Below are positions 47,753 through 56,862 of a stretch of 64,000 nucleotides of DNA, piece after piece. Position 1 is the stretch's first letter; the number at the start of each line of letters is the position of its first letter. The notes under the pieces were generated by a model. That model had not been told where the DNA came from and did no database searches. It worked only from the letters and a program-made list of their open reading frames with translations. This DNA is from Zavarzinia aquatilis. Lineage in GTDB: Bacteria > Pseudomonadota > Alphaproteobacteria > Zavarziniales > Zavarziniaceae. The DNA lies in contig NZ_QGLE01000002.1 of the NCBI RefSeq assembly GCF_003173035.1, positions 372,001-436,000 on the forward strand, in the 5' to 3' direction. Made by a program: the position numbers and the translations under genes.

Positions 47753-48819
47753 GCCTTTCCGTCGCCATCGAGCACAGGGCGGGCGATTTCCGTCTTGCCG
47801 CCGACTTCACCACCCAAGGCCGTGTGACCAGCCTGTTCGGCCCCTCCGGCTCGGGCAAGACCACGGTGATCGACGTCATCGCCGGCCTGACCCGGCCCTT
47901 GCGCGGGCGGATCGCCATCGACGACCTCGTCCTGCTCGACACCGACAGGGGCATCTGCCTGCCGCCCTGGCGCCGCCGCATCGGCTATGTCTTTCAGGAG
48001 GGGCGGCTGTTCCCGCATCTCAGCGTGCGGCAGAACCTGCTCTATGGCCGCTTCTTCGCGCCGAAGGGCGAGGGTCTGGCCGACTTTGCCGCCATCGTCG
48101 ACATGCTGGGCATCGGCCACCTGCTGAAGCGGCGGCCCCGCCTGCTCTCGGGCGGGGAGAAGCAGCGGGTGGCGATCGGCCGGGCGCTGCTGGCCAATCC
48201 GCGCCTCCTGCTGATGGACGAGCCGCTCTCTGCCCTCGACGAGGCACGGCGGCAGGACGTCCTGCCCTTCCTCGCCCGCATCCGGGACGAGGCGAAAGTG
48301 CCCATCGTCCATGTCAGCCACGATCTGTCCGAGGTGATCGCTCTCGCCGACCATCTCGTGGTGCTTGACGCCGGCAAAGTGGCCGCGGCCGGCCCGCTGG
48401 CGGCGGTGATGGCCCGGCCCGATGTCGCCCCCCTCGCCCGGCGTCAGGACGCGGGCGCGGTGATCGAGCTTTTCGTCGCCGGCCATGACGCCGCCGCCGG
48501 CATGACCCTGCTCGAAGGTGCCATCGGCCAGCTGGCCGCCCCCCTGCGTCCGCTGCCCATCGGCGCCGCCTGCCGCATCTGGCTCCACGCCCGCGACATC
48601 ATCCTGGCCCGGGAAGCGCCCCACGGCCTCAGCGCCCGCAACATCCTGCCCGTCACCATCACCGGCCTGCTGCCCCATGCCGACGGCAGCCGCGACGTGC
48701 TGCTGGATTGCCGGGGCCAGCCGCTGTTCGCCCGCGTCACGCCCGCGGCCGTTGCCGATCTCGGCCTGGCGCCGGGCCAAAGCATCCACGCCATCATCAA
48801 GAGCGTGGCGCTGGCTTGA
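47749..48819 (+). CDS. modC: Molybdate ABC transporter ATP-binding protein
   Basis: A 356-residue ABC ATPase: Walker A FGPSGSGKTTV (30-40), LLSGGEKQRVAIGRAL signature, LLLMDEPLSALD, and a C-terminal Mop/TOBE regulatory domain (ILPVTITGLLPHADGSRDVLLDC). It powers ModAB. ATG overlaps modB. Last gene before the PAS kinase; no terminator is obvious in the 105 bp that follow. Confidence 0.96.
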   Translation: MSLSVAIEHRAGDFRLAADFTTQGRVTSLFGPSGSGKTTVIDVIAGLTRPLRGRIAIDDLVLLDTDRGICLPPWRRRIGYVFQEGRLFPHLSVRQNLLYGRFFAPKGEGLADFAAIVDMLGIGHLLKRRPRLLSGGEKQRVAIGRALLANPRLLLMDEPLSALDEARRQDVLPFLARIRDEAKVPIVHVSHDLSEVIALADHLVVLDAGKVAAAGPLAAVMARPDVAPLARRQDAGAVIELFVAGHDAAAGMTLLEGAIGQLAAPLRPLPIGAACRIWLHARDIILAREAPHGLSARNILPVTITGLLPHADGSRDVLLDCRGQPLFARVTPAAVADLGLAPGQSIHAIIKSVALA

Positions 48820-48924
48820 GACCGGCGCATTGATCAAATAATAGGCACCGCCATCGAGATGGCTTGAAATTGGGCGCCCGGATGCGCCATGTTGGGGTTT
48901 GTCCGCCCGCGAGGCCCGAAGGCC

Positions 48925-50427
48925 ATGACCGAACTTTCGCCCAGCCACTACCGGACCGCGTTCGAATACGCCAGCGACGCCATCTTCCTGCACGATCCGG
49001 ACGATGGCCATATCATCGAGGCCAATCAGACCTCGGAACGGCTGACCGGCTTTTCGCGCGCCGAATTGCTGAACCAGACCGTGGCGGCGATCAGCCCGCC
49101 ACGTCCCGCCTTCAGCATCGAGGAAGCCCAGCGCCGCATCCGCCGGGCGACGGAAGAAGGCGGCTATACCTTCGAATGGGTGTGCATTCACCGCTCGGGC
49201 GGGGAATATCCGGTCGAGGTCAATCTGAAGCTGATCACGGTCGAGGGGCGGCGCCTGGTGCTGGCCCTGTTCCGCGACATCCGCGAACGCAAACTCTACG
49301 AAGACCGGCTGATCGCGCGCGAGGCGCATTTCCGCCGCCTGATCCAGCATTCCTCGGACGGGATCGCCATCGTCAACCACAACGGCCGGCTGCGCTATGT
49401 CTCGCCCTCGATCTCGACCGTGCTCGGCTATGACGAGCGGCGGGCGACCGGGCGCAATGTCCTGCATTACATCCACCCCGAGGATATCGACCGCCTGCGC
49501 CAGCTGCTGCGGCGCGAGGCGACGGGCTGCGGCGAGGCGGAAGTGGCGCATCACGTCACCTATCGCATCCTGCATCGCGACGGCCACTGGCGCCACCACG
49601 AGGCGACCTGCAAGAACCTGCTGGCCGCCCCCGACATTCAGGGCGTCCTGATCAACTACCGCGACGTGACCGAGCGGATCGAAGCCGAGCTGCGCGCCCG
49701 CGAGCGGGAGCGGGAGCTGGAGCATGTCGCCCGCTGCCGCTCCATGGGCGAACTCGCTTCCGCCCTCGCCCATGAACTGAACCAGCCTTTCGCCGCCATC
49801 GGCAATTATGTCGGCGGCTGCATCCACCGGCTGGAAAGCGGCCGTTTCGACCGGGACGAGACGCTGGACGCCCTGCGTCTCGCCAGCGCCCAGGCCGACC
49901 GCGCCGGCCGCATCATGGTCAGCATGAGGAACTTCACGCGGCGCAGCGATCCGACGCGAGCGATGGCCGATGTGAACGCCATGGTGCGTGACGTCGCCCC
50001 CTTCATCGACCTGAAGGCGGCGCGCGAGGGCGTGCGGGTCGTCTACCGCCTGTCGCCCCGGCCGCTGGAAACGCTGGCCGATCCCATCCTGATCGCGCAG
50101 GTGATCCTGAACATCGCCTTCAACGGCATCGAGGCCATGGCCGAGACCCCGGCGGAGCGCCGCAGCCTGGTCATCGCCACGGACCACCTGCCGCGCGCCG
50201 TGCGCATCTCGATCGAGGATCGCGGCCACGGGCTGCCCAAGATGAATCCGGACAAGATCTTCGACGCCTTCTACACGACGAAGAAACAGGGCCTCGGCAT
50301 CGGTCTTACCCTGTGCCGGACCATTGTCGATTCCCACCAGGGCCACATGTGGGTGACCTCGGGCAATGGCGGTACCCTGTTCCATGTCGCCCTGCCCGTC
50401 GGAACGCCCGAGGAGGGCACGGCATGA
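48925..50427 (+). CDS. PAS-PAS sensor histidine kinase (FixL/NodV-like, no heme motif seen)
   Basis: A 500-residue kinase. PAS 1 covers about 8-118 (AFEYASDAIFLHDPDDGHI), PAS 2 about 134-250 (RRLIQHSSDGIAIVNHNGRLRYVSPS), then a HisKA-like ALAHELNQPF with phospho-acceptor His283, N-box NIAFNGIEAM, and G-boxes EDRGHGLP and GLGIGLTLC. No membrane segment is seen, so it is soluble. The oxygen-sensing FixL PAS with its proximal His region is not recognisable, so the signal is unknown. Start ATG 48925. The stop overlaps the response-regulator ATG by two bases. Confidence 0.87.
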   Translation: MTELSPSHYRTAFEYASDAIFLHDPDDGHIIEANQTSERLTGFSRAELLNQTVAAISPPRPAFSIEEAQRRIRRATEEGGYTFEWVCIHRSGGEYPVEVNLKLITVEGRRLVLALFRDIRERKLYEDRLIAREAHFRRLIQHSSDGIAIVNHNGRLRYVSPSISTVLGYDERRATGRNVLHYIHPEDIDRLRQLLRREATGCGEAEVAHHVTYRILHRDGHWRHHEATCKNLLAAPDIQGVLINYRDVTERIEAELRARERERELEHVARCRSMGELASALAHELNQPFAAIGNYVGGCIHRLESGRFDRDETLDALRLASAQADRAGRIMVSMRNFTRRSDPTRAMADVNAMVRDVAPFIDLKAAREGVRVVYRLSPRPLETLADPILIAQVILNIAFNGIEAMAETPAERRSLVIATDHLPRAVRISIEDRGHGLPKMNPDKIFDAFYTTKKQGLGIGLTLCRTIVDSHQGHMWVTSGNGGTLFHVALPVGTPEEGTA

Positions 50428-51083
50428 ATGCGCTGAAGGCGGCTCCGCCGACGGAGCGCGACGTCAAGCCCATCGTCTATATCGTCGATGACGACGACGC
50501 GGTGCGCGCCTCCCTGCGTTTCCTGCTCGAATCCGTCGGCTGCGACCTGCGCACCTGCGCGGGCGCAGCCGAATTCCTCGACACCTACGACCCGCGCCGC
50601 CCGGGCTGCCTCGTGCTCGATGTGCGGATGCCGATGATGGGCGGTTTCGACCTGCAGAAACTGCTGGCCGAGAGCCATATTCCCCTGCCCATCGTCTTCA
50701 TGACCGGACACGGCGACGTGCCCATGTCGGTGCGCGCCATGAAGAGCGGCGCCTTCGACTTCGTCGAAAAGCCGTTCAACTACCAGGTGATGCTGGACAC
50801 GATCCAGGCCGCCCTCGCGACCGGCGTCGCCCTGTTCGCCGAGGCCCAGCGCAGCTCGAAACGCAGCGCCCGGCTGCTCTCGCTCTCCCCGCGGGAGCGG
50901 GATGTGCTCGACCTGATGATCGACGGCAAGCAGAGCAAGCAGATCGCCCATGCGCTGGGTATCAGCCCGAAGACGGTGGAAGTCCACCGCGCCAACATCC
51001 GCCAGAAGCTCGGGACCGACAGCCTCGCCCAGATCGTCCAGATCGTCTTCGGCGTGAAACCGCCGGGCGCGGGCATTCGCTGA
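50424..51083 (+). CDS. FixJ-family response regulator
   Basis: A 219-residue protein. The receiver domain has IVYIVDDDDAVRASL, phospho-acceptor Asp66 (LVLDVRMPMMGG) and a FVEKPF motif. The C-terminal LuxR-type helix-turn-helix is LSPRERDVLDLMIDGKQSKQIAHALGI... with KTVEVHRANI. Cotranscribed with the kinase through an ATGA overlap. Target is unknown: the neighbouring mod/fix genes or the convergent hyu operon are both possible. Confidence 0.9.
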   Translation: MNALKAAPPTERDVKPIVYIVDDDDAVRASLRFLLESVGCDLRTCAGAAEFLDTYDPRRPGCLVLDVRMPMMGGFDLQKLLAESHIPLPIVFMTGHGDVPMSVRAMKSGAFDFVEKPFNYQVMLDTIQAALATGVALFAEAQRSSKRSARLLSLSPRERDVLDLMIDGKQSKQIAHALGISPKTVEVHRANIRQKLGTDSLAQIVQIVFGVKPPGAGIR

Positions 51084-51093
51084 AGCCGCCCCG

Positions 51094-52167
51094 TCACAGG
51101 ACGACGGCAGCTTCCGCAGCCAGGGTACAATCGACCGTCTGGCCGGGCACCAGATCGAAACCGCCGAGACTGAGAGCCTCCAGCGTCGTACCGGCGATCT
51201 CGAGCGTGAGGCGGCTGGTGCCGCCGGTATTCACGACACCGGCCAGCCGCGCATCGCGCCAGGTCGGCGCCGGCTGGCTGCCGGCCGGGCCGACCTCGAC
51301 GTGCTCGGGGCGGACCAGCAGCCGGGCCGAGGCCCCGACCGCAACGCGACTGCGCGCGACCACGAAGGCTCCCGCCACCTCGAACAGGGGCAAATCGTCA
51401 GTCCCGCCCGCGCGGCGCCCCTCGACGATGGTGCCGTTGCCGAGGAAGGTGGCGACGAATTCGGTCGCCGGCCAGCGATAGAGTTCGGCGGGCGGGCCGT
51501 ATTGCTCGAGCTTGCCGCCCTGCATCACGGCGATACGGTCGGCCATGGTGAAGGCCTCTTCCTGATCGTGGGTGACGAGAAGCGCGGTGACGTTCAGGCG
51601 GCGCAGCAGGCGCGCCAGCTCTTCCTGCAGCCGCCCCCGGATCTGCCGGTCGAGCGCCCCGAGCGGCTCGTCCAGCAACAGGATGCCGGGGTGGACGGCC
51701 AGGGCGCGCGCCGTCGCCACGCGCTGACGCTGGCCGCCGGACAATTGCGCGATGTTCCGGTCCGCCAGGGCTTCAAGCCCGACGATGGCAAGCATTTCGA
51801 GCGCCCGCTTCCGCGCCTCCGCCTTCGCCACGCCCCGGACGCGGAGTCCGAAGCCGACATTTTCGAGCACGGAGAGATGGGGAAAGAGGGCATAGTCCTG
51901 GAACACGGTCGCCGCGTCGATCTTCTCGGGCGGCAAGCCCATGACGGAATTGCCGCCGATCCTGATGTCGCCACCATCGGCCGCGATCCGCCCGCCGACC
52001 ATGCCAAGCAGCGCCGTCTTGCCCGAGCCCGACGGGCCGAGAATGGCGACGATTTCCCCCGGTTCCACCGCCAGGCTGACATCGTCGACGGCCAGGAAAT
52101 GGCCATAGGCTTTCGAGACCTTGTCGATTTCGAGGGCATGGCCCTTGCGCAGAGGGGACACGGTCAT
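51094..52167 (-). CDS. ABC transporter ATP-binding protein (polyamine/opine type)
   Basis: A 357-residue PotA/FbpC-type ATPase: LGPSGSGKTALLG, LSGGQRQRVATARAL, LLLDEPLGALD, VTHDQEEAFTMADRI, and a C-terminal TOBE domain (LLVRPEHVEVG). It energises the two permeases encoded upstream. ATG 52167 overlaps the stop of the preceding permease by four bases. Last gene of the catabolic operon, ending ten bp from the convergent response-regulator stop. Confidence 0.92.
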   Translation of the reverse strand: MTVSPLRKGHALEIDKVSKAYGHFLAVDDVSLAVEPGEIVAILGPSGSGKTALLGMVGGRIAADGGDIRIGGNSVMGLPPEKIDAATVFQDYALFPHLSVLENVGFGLRVRGVAKAEARKRALEMLAIVGLEALADRNIAQLSGGQRQRVATARALAVHPGILLLDEPLGALDRQIRGRLQEELARLLRRLNVTALLVTHDQEEAFTMADRIAVMQGGKLEQYGPPAELYRWPATEFVATFLGNGTIVEGRRAGGTDDLPLFEVAGAFVVARSRVAVGASARLLVRPEHVEVGPAGSQPAPTWRDARLAGVVNTGGTSRLTLEIAGTTLEALSLGGFDLVPGQTVDCTLAAEAAVVL

Positions 52168-52952
52168 TTCGAGCCTCGAAGCAGACGGGTGACGAGCGGC
52201 AGGACAGCGAGCGCGGCAATGGCGACCACGGCGGTCGAGAGCGCGGCATAGGCGAGAACCGTGGGCGGCAAGCCGTTCCGCTGCAACGAATAGACAAGCA
52301 TGGGCAGGCTGTTCACGCCCCGGCCGGTGAAGAAGGCGATGGCCCATTCATTGAACGACAGCAGAAAGGCGAGCAGCGCGCCCGAGCGGATGCCGGGCCA
52401 GAGAATGGGCAGGGTAACGAGGCGCAATGTGGTGAAGGGCCCCGCGCCGAGATCCCGCGCCGCGGCATCGAGCGCCGGATTGTAGCGATAGAGCGGCGCC
52501 ATCACCATGAGCGTGACGAAAGGCGTGGCATAGATGACATGCCCGAGGATGACCGTGCCGAAGCCGAGCGGCAGACCGATCTCGACGAAGGTGACCTGCA
52601 GCCCCGCGGCGAGGACGAGGACCGGCACCACCAGGGGCAGGAAGCCAAGGCCGGCCAGGACGCGCTTGAAAGGCACGGCGGCACGCACGACGAAGAAGGC
52701 GAACATGGTGCCGATGACGGTCGCCGCCACCATCACCGACGCGGCGATCGTGACCGAGGCGACGAGGGAATCGCCGATCCGGCCGTCCGCAAGCAATTTC
52801 ACGTACCAGTCGGTGGTGAAACCGGTCAGGGGGAAGGCGTAAAAGGGGCTCGGATTGAAGCTGAAGAGCGTGAAGGTGACGATCGGCAGCAGCGAATAGA
52901 CCAGCATCGCGCCGGTCACGGCGGCCGGGAACCAGTGGAACTCCCGCCTCAT
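52164..52952 (-). CDS. ABC transporter permease, PotC-like
   Basis: A 262-residue permease with six predicted membrane segments (AVTGAMLVYSLLPIVTFTLF onward) and the AARDLGAGPFTTLRLVTLPI EAA loop of spermidine/putrescine-type importers. ATG 52952 (MRREFHWFP). Pairs with the next gene. Substrate is not determined by sequence. Confidence 0.9.
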   Translation of the reverse strand: MRREFHWFPAAVTGAMLVYSLLPIVTFTLFSFNPSPFYAFPLTGFTTDWYVKLLADGRIGDSLVASVTIAASVMVAATVIGTMFAFFVVRAAVPFKRVLAGLGFLPLVVPVLVLAAGLQVTFVEIGLPLGFGTVILGHVIYATPFVTLMVMAPLYRYNPALDAAARDLGAGPFTTLRLVTLPILWPGIRSGALLAFLLSFNEWAIAFFTGRGVNSLPMLVYSLQRNGLPPTVLAYAALSTAVVAIAALAVLPLVTRLLRGSK

Positions 52953-53845
52953 CGCGCACTCCCGGCACCGGTGGACCCCGCGCGCATGGCGATGCCGATC
53001 CGCCCGGACAGGCGGGCCAGCGCCGCCGTCACGAGGGCTAGGGCGAGGATGGCGACGCCCCCCGCGACGATCAGCACGATGGTCAATGTGCTGCCCATGG
53101 GCCAGTTCAATGCGTGGAAGAACTGGTCGCGGATTTCGGTCGCGGCCAGCCGGCCCGAAGTGCCGCCCAGGATTTCCGGCTCGAGCACGGTCGAGATCGT
53201 CGGCACGAAGACGAGGATGGCCCCGGTCCAGATGCCCGGCGCGGCGAGCGGCAGCACGATGCGCCAGAACACCGTGGCCGGCCCGGCGCCGAGATCGCGC
53301 CCGGCCGCGAGATAGCGGTCGTCGATCATCTTCATGGCGAGAAAGACGGTGAAGAGCATGAAGGGAAAGGCGTTGTAGGTCATGGCGACGATCACGGCCG
53401 GCCGGCCGTAGAGCAGGGCCATGATCGGCTCGTCGATCACGCCAAGGCCCTGCAACACCGTGTTGACGAGACCGCTGCGCCCGAGGATGCCGCGCCAGGC
53501 CACGGTGCGGACCAGCGGTCCGACCAGGAAGGTCACGGCGACGAGCGCCAGCACCGCCGCCTGCACCCGCGCGGAGAGAACGCATTTGGCGAGGTAATAG
53601 GCCGCCGGCACCGCGATCGCGATCGAAAGCAGGACAACGCTCAGAGCCGTGCCGATGGTGCGCAGAAGCACCGCCGGCCGGTCCGACCCCTCGCCCAGCA
53701 CCACGCGGTAATTGTCGAGCGAGGGAAAGCCCCCCTCGCCCGAAAACGACATGAGCAACAGTCCAGCCAGCGGCAGGATGAAGAAGCAACCGATCATCAG
53801 CAGCCAGGGGGTGCCGGACAGCCAGGATCGCCAGGTCTCGTTCAT
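52949..53845 (-). CDS. ABC transporter permease, PotB-like
   Basis: A 298-residue permease with six or more hydrophobic segments and EAA loop AAGRDLGAGPATVFWRIVLPL. It begins MNETWRSWLSGTPWLLMIGC at 53845; a longer frame to 53941 overlaps the binding-protein gene and is rejected. It follows the binding-protein gene by 29 bp. Confidence 0.9.
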   Translation of the reverse strand: MNETWRSWLSGTPWLLMIGCFFILPLAGLLLMSFSGEGGFPSLDNYRVVLGEGSDRPAVLLRTIGTALSVVLLSIAIAVPAAYYLAKCVLSARVQAAVLALVAVTFLVGPLVRTVAWRGILGRSGLVNTVLQGLGVIDEPIMALLYGRPAVIVAMTYNAFPFMLFTVFLAMKMIDDRYLAAGRDLGAGPATVFWRIVLPLAAPGIWTGAILVFVPTISTVLEPEILGGTSGRLAATEIRDQFFHALNWPMGSTLTIVLIVAGGVAILALALVTAALARLSGRIGIAMRAGSTGAGSAR

Positions 53846-53874
53846 CGCGTCTCCATCCCTCCGCCGGTGGCCCG

Positions 53875-54990
53875 TCAGGCGTTCAGTACCTTGTCCCAGG
53901 CCTTCTGATAGAGGTCCGGCTGGGTCGGCGAGGTCCACCATGCGGCCTTGGCGAGGAAACTGTCGTAATCGTCAAGGCCGAGCGTCTTCACCAGATCCTT
54001 GTCCATGGCGGCGATGGCCGAGGTCGATGTGGTGAGATAGCCGATGCTCTTGCCGAGCACGGCGCCATAGGTATCGCCGATCAGATAGTCCATGAAGGCC
54101 ATCGTCGCTTCCTCGGTCTCGCCTTCCGCTTCCTTGGTCATGAAGGCGGCGTCGTACCAGGCCAGTTCGCCCTGCTTGGGGTGCGCCCAGCGCACGTCGA
54201 TGCCATGCTGCTTGATGTCGAGCAGCATTTTCCAGCCCCAGCAGATGGTGACCTCGCCGGTCGCCATCAGATTCTTCAGGTCGCCGATGTCGTTCCAGTA
54301 GGAGCGCACCAGCGGCTTCTGCTTGATCAGAACCTTGGTGACCTCGTCCAGTTCCTTCTCGCTCATGGCGAAGGGCTTTTCGATGCCGAGATAGAGGGCG
54401 GTGGCGACCAGACTCTCGAACAGGCCGTTCGGCATCGCGATCTGGCCCTTGTACTTCGGGTCGAACAGCGCGCCGAGATCGTCGATTTCCGTCTTCAGGG
54501 CGTCGAAATTGTAGACGACTGAATCCGTGCCCCAGGCATAGGGAATGCCATGGGGCTTGCCGTCGAAGGCAAGGCCGCCCGCGGTCTTGAAGGCGGGGAT
54601 CATCTTGTCCCAGTTCGGCATTTTCGCGGTGTCGATCGGCTTCAGGACACCTTCGCCGTAAGTGATGTCCGAATGGTAGGAGCCGTCGGTCATCACATGG
54701 ACGCCCGCCCCGCCGGCCCGCAGCTTGGTCACGAGTTCGGACGGGTCGGAGAAATATTCCGTCGCCACCTCGATGCCCGAAGCCTTCTGGAACGGCGACA
54801 GCATGTCCGGCTGGGCATAGTCGGCGTTGGTGCCCCAGACGATCTTCGACGCCTTGGCGAAAGCCGGCCGCGCGCCAAGGTGGCCCGCGGCGATACCGGC
54901 GACGCCGGCCAACGCCGCCGTCTTCAGGAAGTCTCGGCGCGACTGGGCCCAGGGGCCCGGGGCGGAAATCAGATGCGTGTTCCGTTTCAT
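53875..54990 (-). CDS. ABC transporter substrate-binding protein, PotD-like (Tat signal)
   Basis: A 371-residue binding protein with a twin-arginine signal (SRRDFLKTAALAGVAGIAAG, 17-36). The mature part has KIVWGTNADYAQPDML, GGAGVHVMTDGSYHSDI, PYAWGTDSVVYNFDAL and WGWKMLLDI, the spermidine/putrescine-binding PBP2 fold. The specific ligand could be a polyamine or another amino compound; the adjacent hydantoinase and aminotransferase suggest a cyclic amide or its amine. Upstream gap to hyuB is 65 bp. Confidence 0.9.
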   Translation of the reverse strand: MKRNTHLISAPGPWAQSRRDFLKTAALAGVAGIAAGHLGARPAFAKASKIVWGTNADYAQPDMLSPFQKASGIEVATEYFSDPSELVTKLRAGGAGVHVMTDGSYHSDITYGEGVLKPIDTAKMPNWDKMIPAFKTAGGLAFDGKPHGIPYAWGTDSVVYNFDALKTEIDDLGALFDPKYKGQIAMPNGLFESLVATALYLGIEKPFAMSEKELDEVTKVLIKQKPLVRSYWNDIGDLKNLMATGEVTICWGWKMLLDIKQHGIDVRWAHPKQGELAWYDAAFMTKEAEGETEEATMAFMDYLIGDTYGAVLGKSIGYLTTSTSAIAAMDKDLVKTLGLDDYDSFLAKAAWWTSPTQPDLYQKAWDKVLNA

Positions 54991-55055
54991 GTCTTACTCC
55001 CCAAATGGATCAGGCCCAGGTCTCGATTCCAGACATTCCTCCGGATATGCGCGGC

Positions 55056-56849
55056 TTATGTGCTGTGTGCCGCTTTCAGTGCCGCCCGGCGGGCGGTGGT
55101 GGCATCGGCGTCGACGGTCGGCTCGCCGTCAGCACCGCCCGCGACGAGGGTGACGCCATAGATCGCCTCCGCCCGCTCCACGGTTTCCCAATGTTCGATG
55201 ACGTCGTGCAGCACCCGCGCCGGATCGCGATCCAGCGGATCGCCATAGCCGCCGCCCGAACAGTCCAGCCCCCGGATGCTCTCGCCCGGCTGCAGGGTGA
55301 TGTTGGTCGCGGGTGGCAGTGGCGCCGTGCTGCCGTCCGCCCTGATGTGCCAGGCGACGGCCCGGGTGCCGTCGTGACCGCCGCGAACGCCCTTGGGCGG
55401 CGTCACCTGGCCGTCGCAGGGAAAGATCACGGTCATCGGCCGGTCGATGGGACCATAGGCGACATCGCCTCCGGGCGCGCCGCGGAAGCGCCCCGCCCCG
55501 CCCGAACCGGCCACGAGACGGACATGATGAAAGCGCATCGGGTGCTTCAGCTCGTCGATCTCGACCGAATCCCGATAGGTCAGGCCACTGCCGTCGGGCA
55601 ATTCGTAGGTCACCCAGCCATCGGCCCGGGGACTGGCCGGGCCGCCGTTGTTGGCGATGATCAGCTGGTTCACGTAATCGCTGCCATCGCGCGGGTCGCG
55701 GCCCGAGATCACGGCCATGCCCGGCCCCATGCCGATGCCGCCCTCGGCGACGCCGTGGCCCTCGCCCAGGCTCGCCATGGCGGCCCCGACGCAATTGACC
55801 AGCCGGTCGGCGACATTGGTGGTCGCGACCGAACAGGAATGGGGAAAGGACGGGCGACCGATCACCTTGCCGTCGCCGAGCAGCATCTTCACCCGGCGGA
55901 AGGTGCCGGCATTCTTCGGGATGTCGGGCGGCAGGGAATTGAAGATCCCGGTCAGCACGGCCGAGATCGTGCAGGCTTCCGAGACATTCAGGCCGCAATC
56001 GACATTGTCGATATTGTCGCGCAGATCGACGGTGATCAGCGCCGCTTCCGGGTCGATCGCCATGTCGACCTTGATCGGGATGCCGTCCGGGATCACGCCT
56101 TCGATCGGATCGTGCGCACCATGATTGACGACATGGGCCGCCGGCATCCGGCGCACCGCATGGATCATGCGCTGCTCGGAATAATTCAGCCAGTCGGTGA
56201 CGAAGCTCTTCACCACGTCCTTGCCGTATTTGGCGCAGAGTTCCTTGAGCCGCCGTTCGGCGATCCGGGCGGCGCCGAGGCCGGCCAGGAAATCGCCGTG
56301 CCATTGCGCGGGGGCACGGATGCGGGCCTCGCACATGCGGACGATGTCCCTGTTCATCTCGTAGGCCCGCTGGATGCGGACCGCCGGGAAGATCAGCGCG
56401 CCTTCCTCGTAGATGTCCTTTGCCGTGACGTGATAGGTGGTCGGCAGGGAATTGCCGATGTCGGCCTGATGGGCCTTGGCCACGGCGGTGAAGAGATGCT
56501 CGCCCTCGACGAAGACCGGCACCAGGAACGTGTGGTCGGCCGGGTGGGTATTGCCGCTGAAGGGATCGTTGTGCAGGAAGGCGTCGCCCTCGGCGATGTC
56601 GTCGTGCAGCCGGCACATGGTCGCCGTCTGCAGGCTGGCGCCGAAGGAATGGATCGGCAGGCCGTCGGCGCAGGCCAACAGCTCGTTGTCGGCGGTACAG
56701 ATGCCGCAGGAAAAATCGCGCGCCGAATTGATCACGGCGGAGCGGGCGGCACGCAGCAGCGTGTTGGTCATCTCGCGCACGATGCCGTCGATGCGGTTCG
56801 AGATGACGGCGGTCAGGATCGGGTCGATCGCGGGCTTCGTCTCGCTCAT
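55056..56849 (-). CDS. hyuB: Hydantoinase B/oxoprolinase-family protein
   Basis: A 597-residue HyuB-family subunit: MTNTLLRAARSAVINSARDFSCGI, LHDDIAEGDAFLHNDPFSGNTHPADHTFL, RFRGAPGGDVAYGPI. It pairs with HyuA for ATP-dependent ring opening in hydantoinases, 5-oxoprolinases or related N-methylhydantoinase and acetone carboxylase systems; the substrate cannot be read from sequence. ATG 56849. It follows hyuA with a 13-bp gap and is translated before the transporter genes. Confidence 0.9.
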   Translation of the reverse strand: MSETKPAIDPILTAVISNRIDGIVREMTNTLLRAARSAVINSARDFSCGICTADNELLACADGLPIHSFGASLQTATMCRLHDDIAEGDAFLHNDPFSGNTHPADHTFLVPVFVEGEHLFTAVAKAHQADIGNSLPTTYHVTAKDIYEEGALIFPAVRIQRAYEMNRDIVRMCEARIRAPAQWHGDFLAGLGAARIAERRLKELCAKYGKDVVKSFVTDWLNYSEQRMIHAVRRMPAAHVVNHGAHDPIEGVIPDGIPIKVDMAIDPEAALITVDLRDNIDNVDCGLNVSEACTISAVLTGIFNSLPPDIPKNAGTFRRVKMLLGDGKVIGRPSFPHSCSVATTNVADRLVNCVGAAMASLGEGHGVAEGGIGMGPGMAVISGRDPRDGSDYVNQLIIANNGGPASPRADGWVTYELPDGSGLTYRDSVEIDELKHPMRFHHVRLVAGSGGAGRFRGAPGGDVAYGPIDRPMTVIFPCDGQVTPPKGVRGGHDGTRAVAWHIRADGSTAPLPPATNITLQPGESIRGLDCSGGGYGDPLDRDPARVLHDVIEHWETVERAEAIYGVTLVAGGADGEPTVDADATTARRAALKAAHST

Positions 56850-56862
56850 GGCCTCTCTCCGA

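Noticed and set aside
48830-48837. FNR/FixK-type box (TTGATCAA) before the PAS kinase
   Set aside because: The half-sites are fused with no four-base spacer, so it does not fit TTGAT-N4-ATCAA.
49300-49680. Heme-binding FixL PAS domain in the kinase
   Set aside because: The second PAS lacks the residues around the heme-proximal His that I would expect in FixL; only the general PAS fold is evident.
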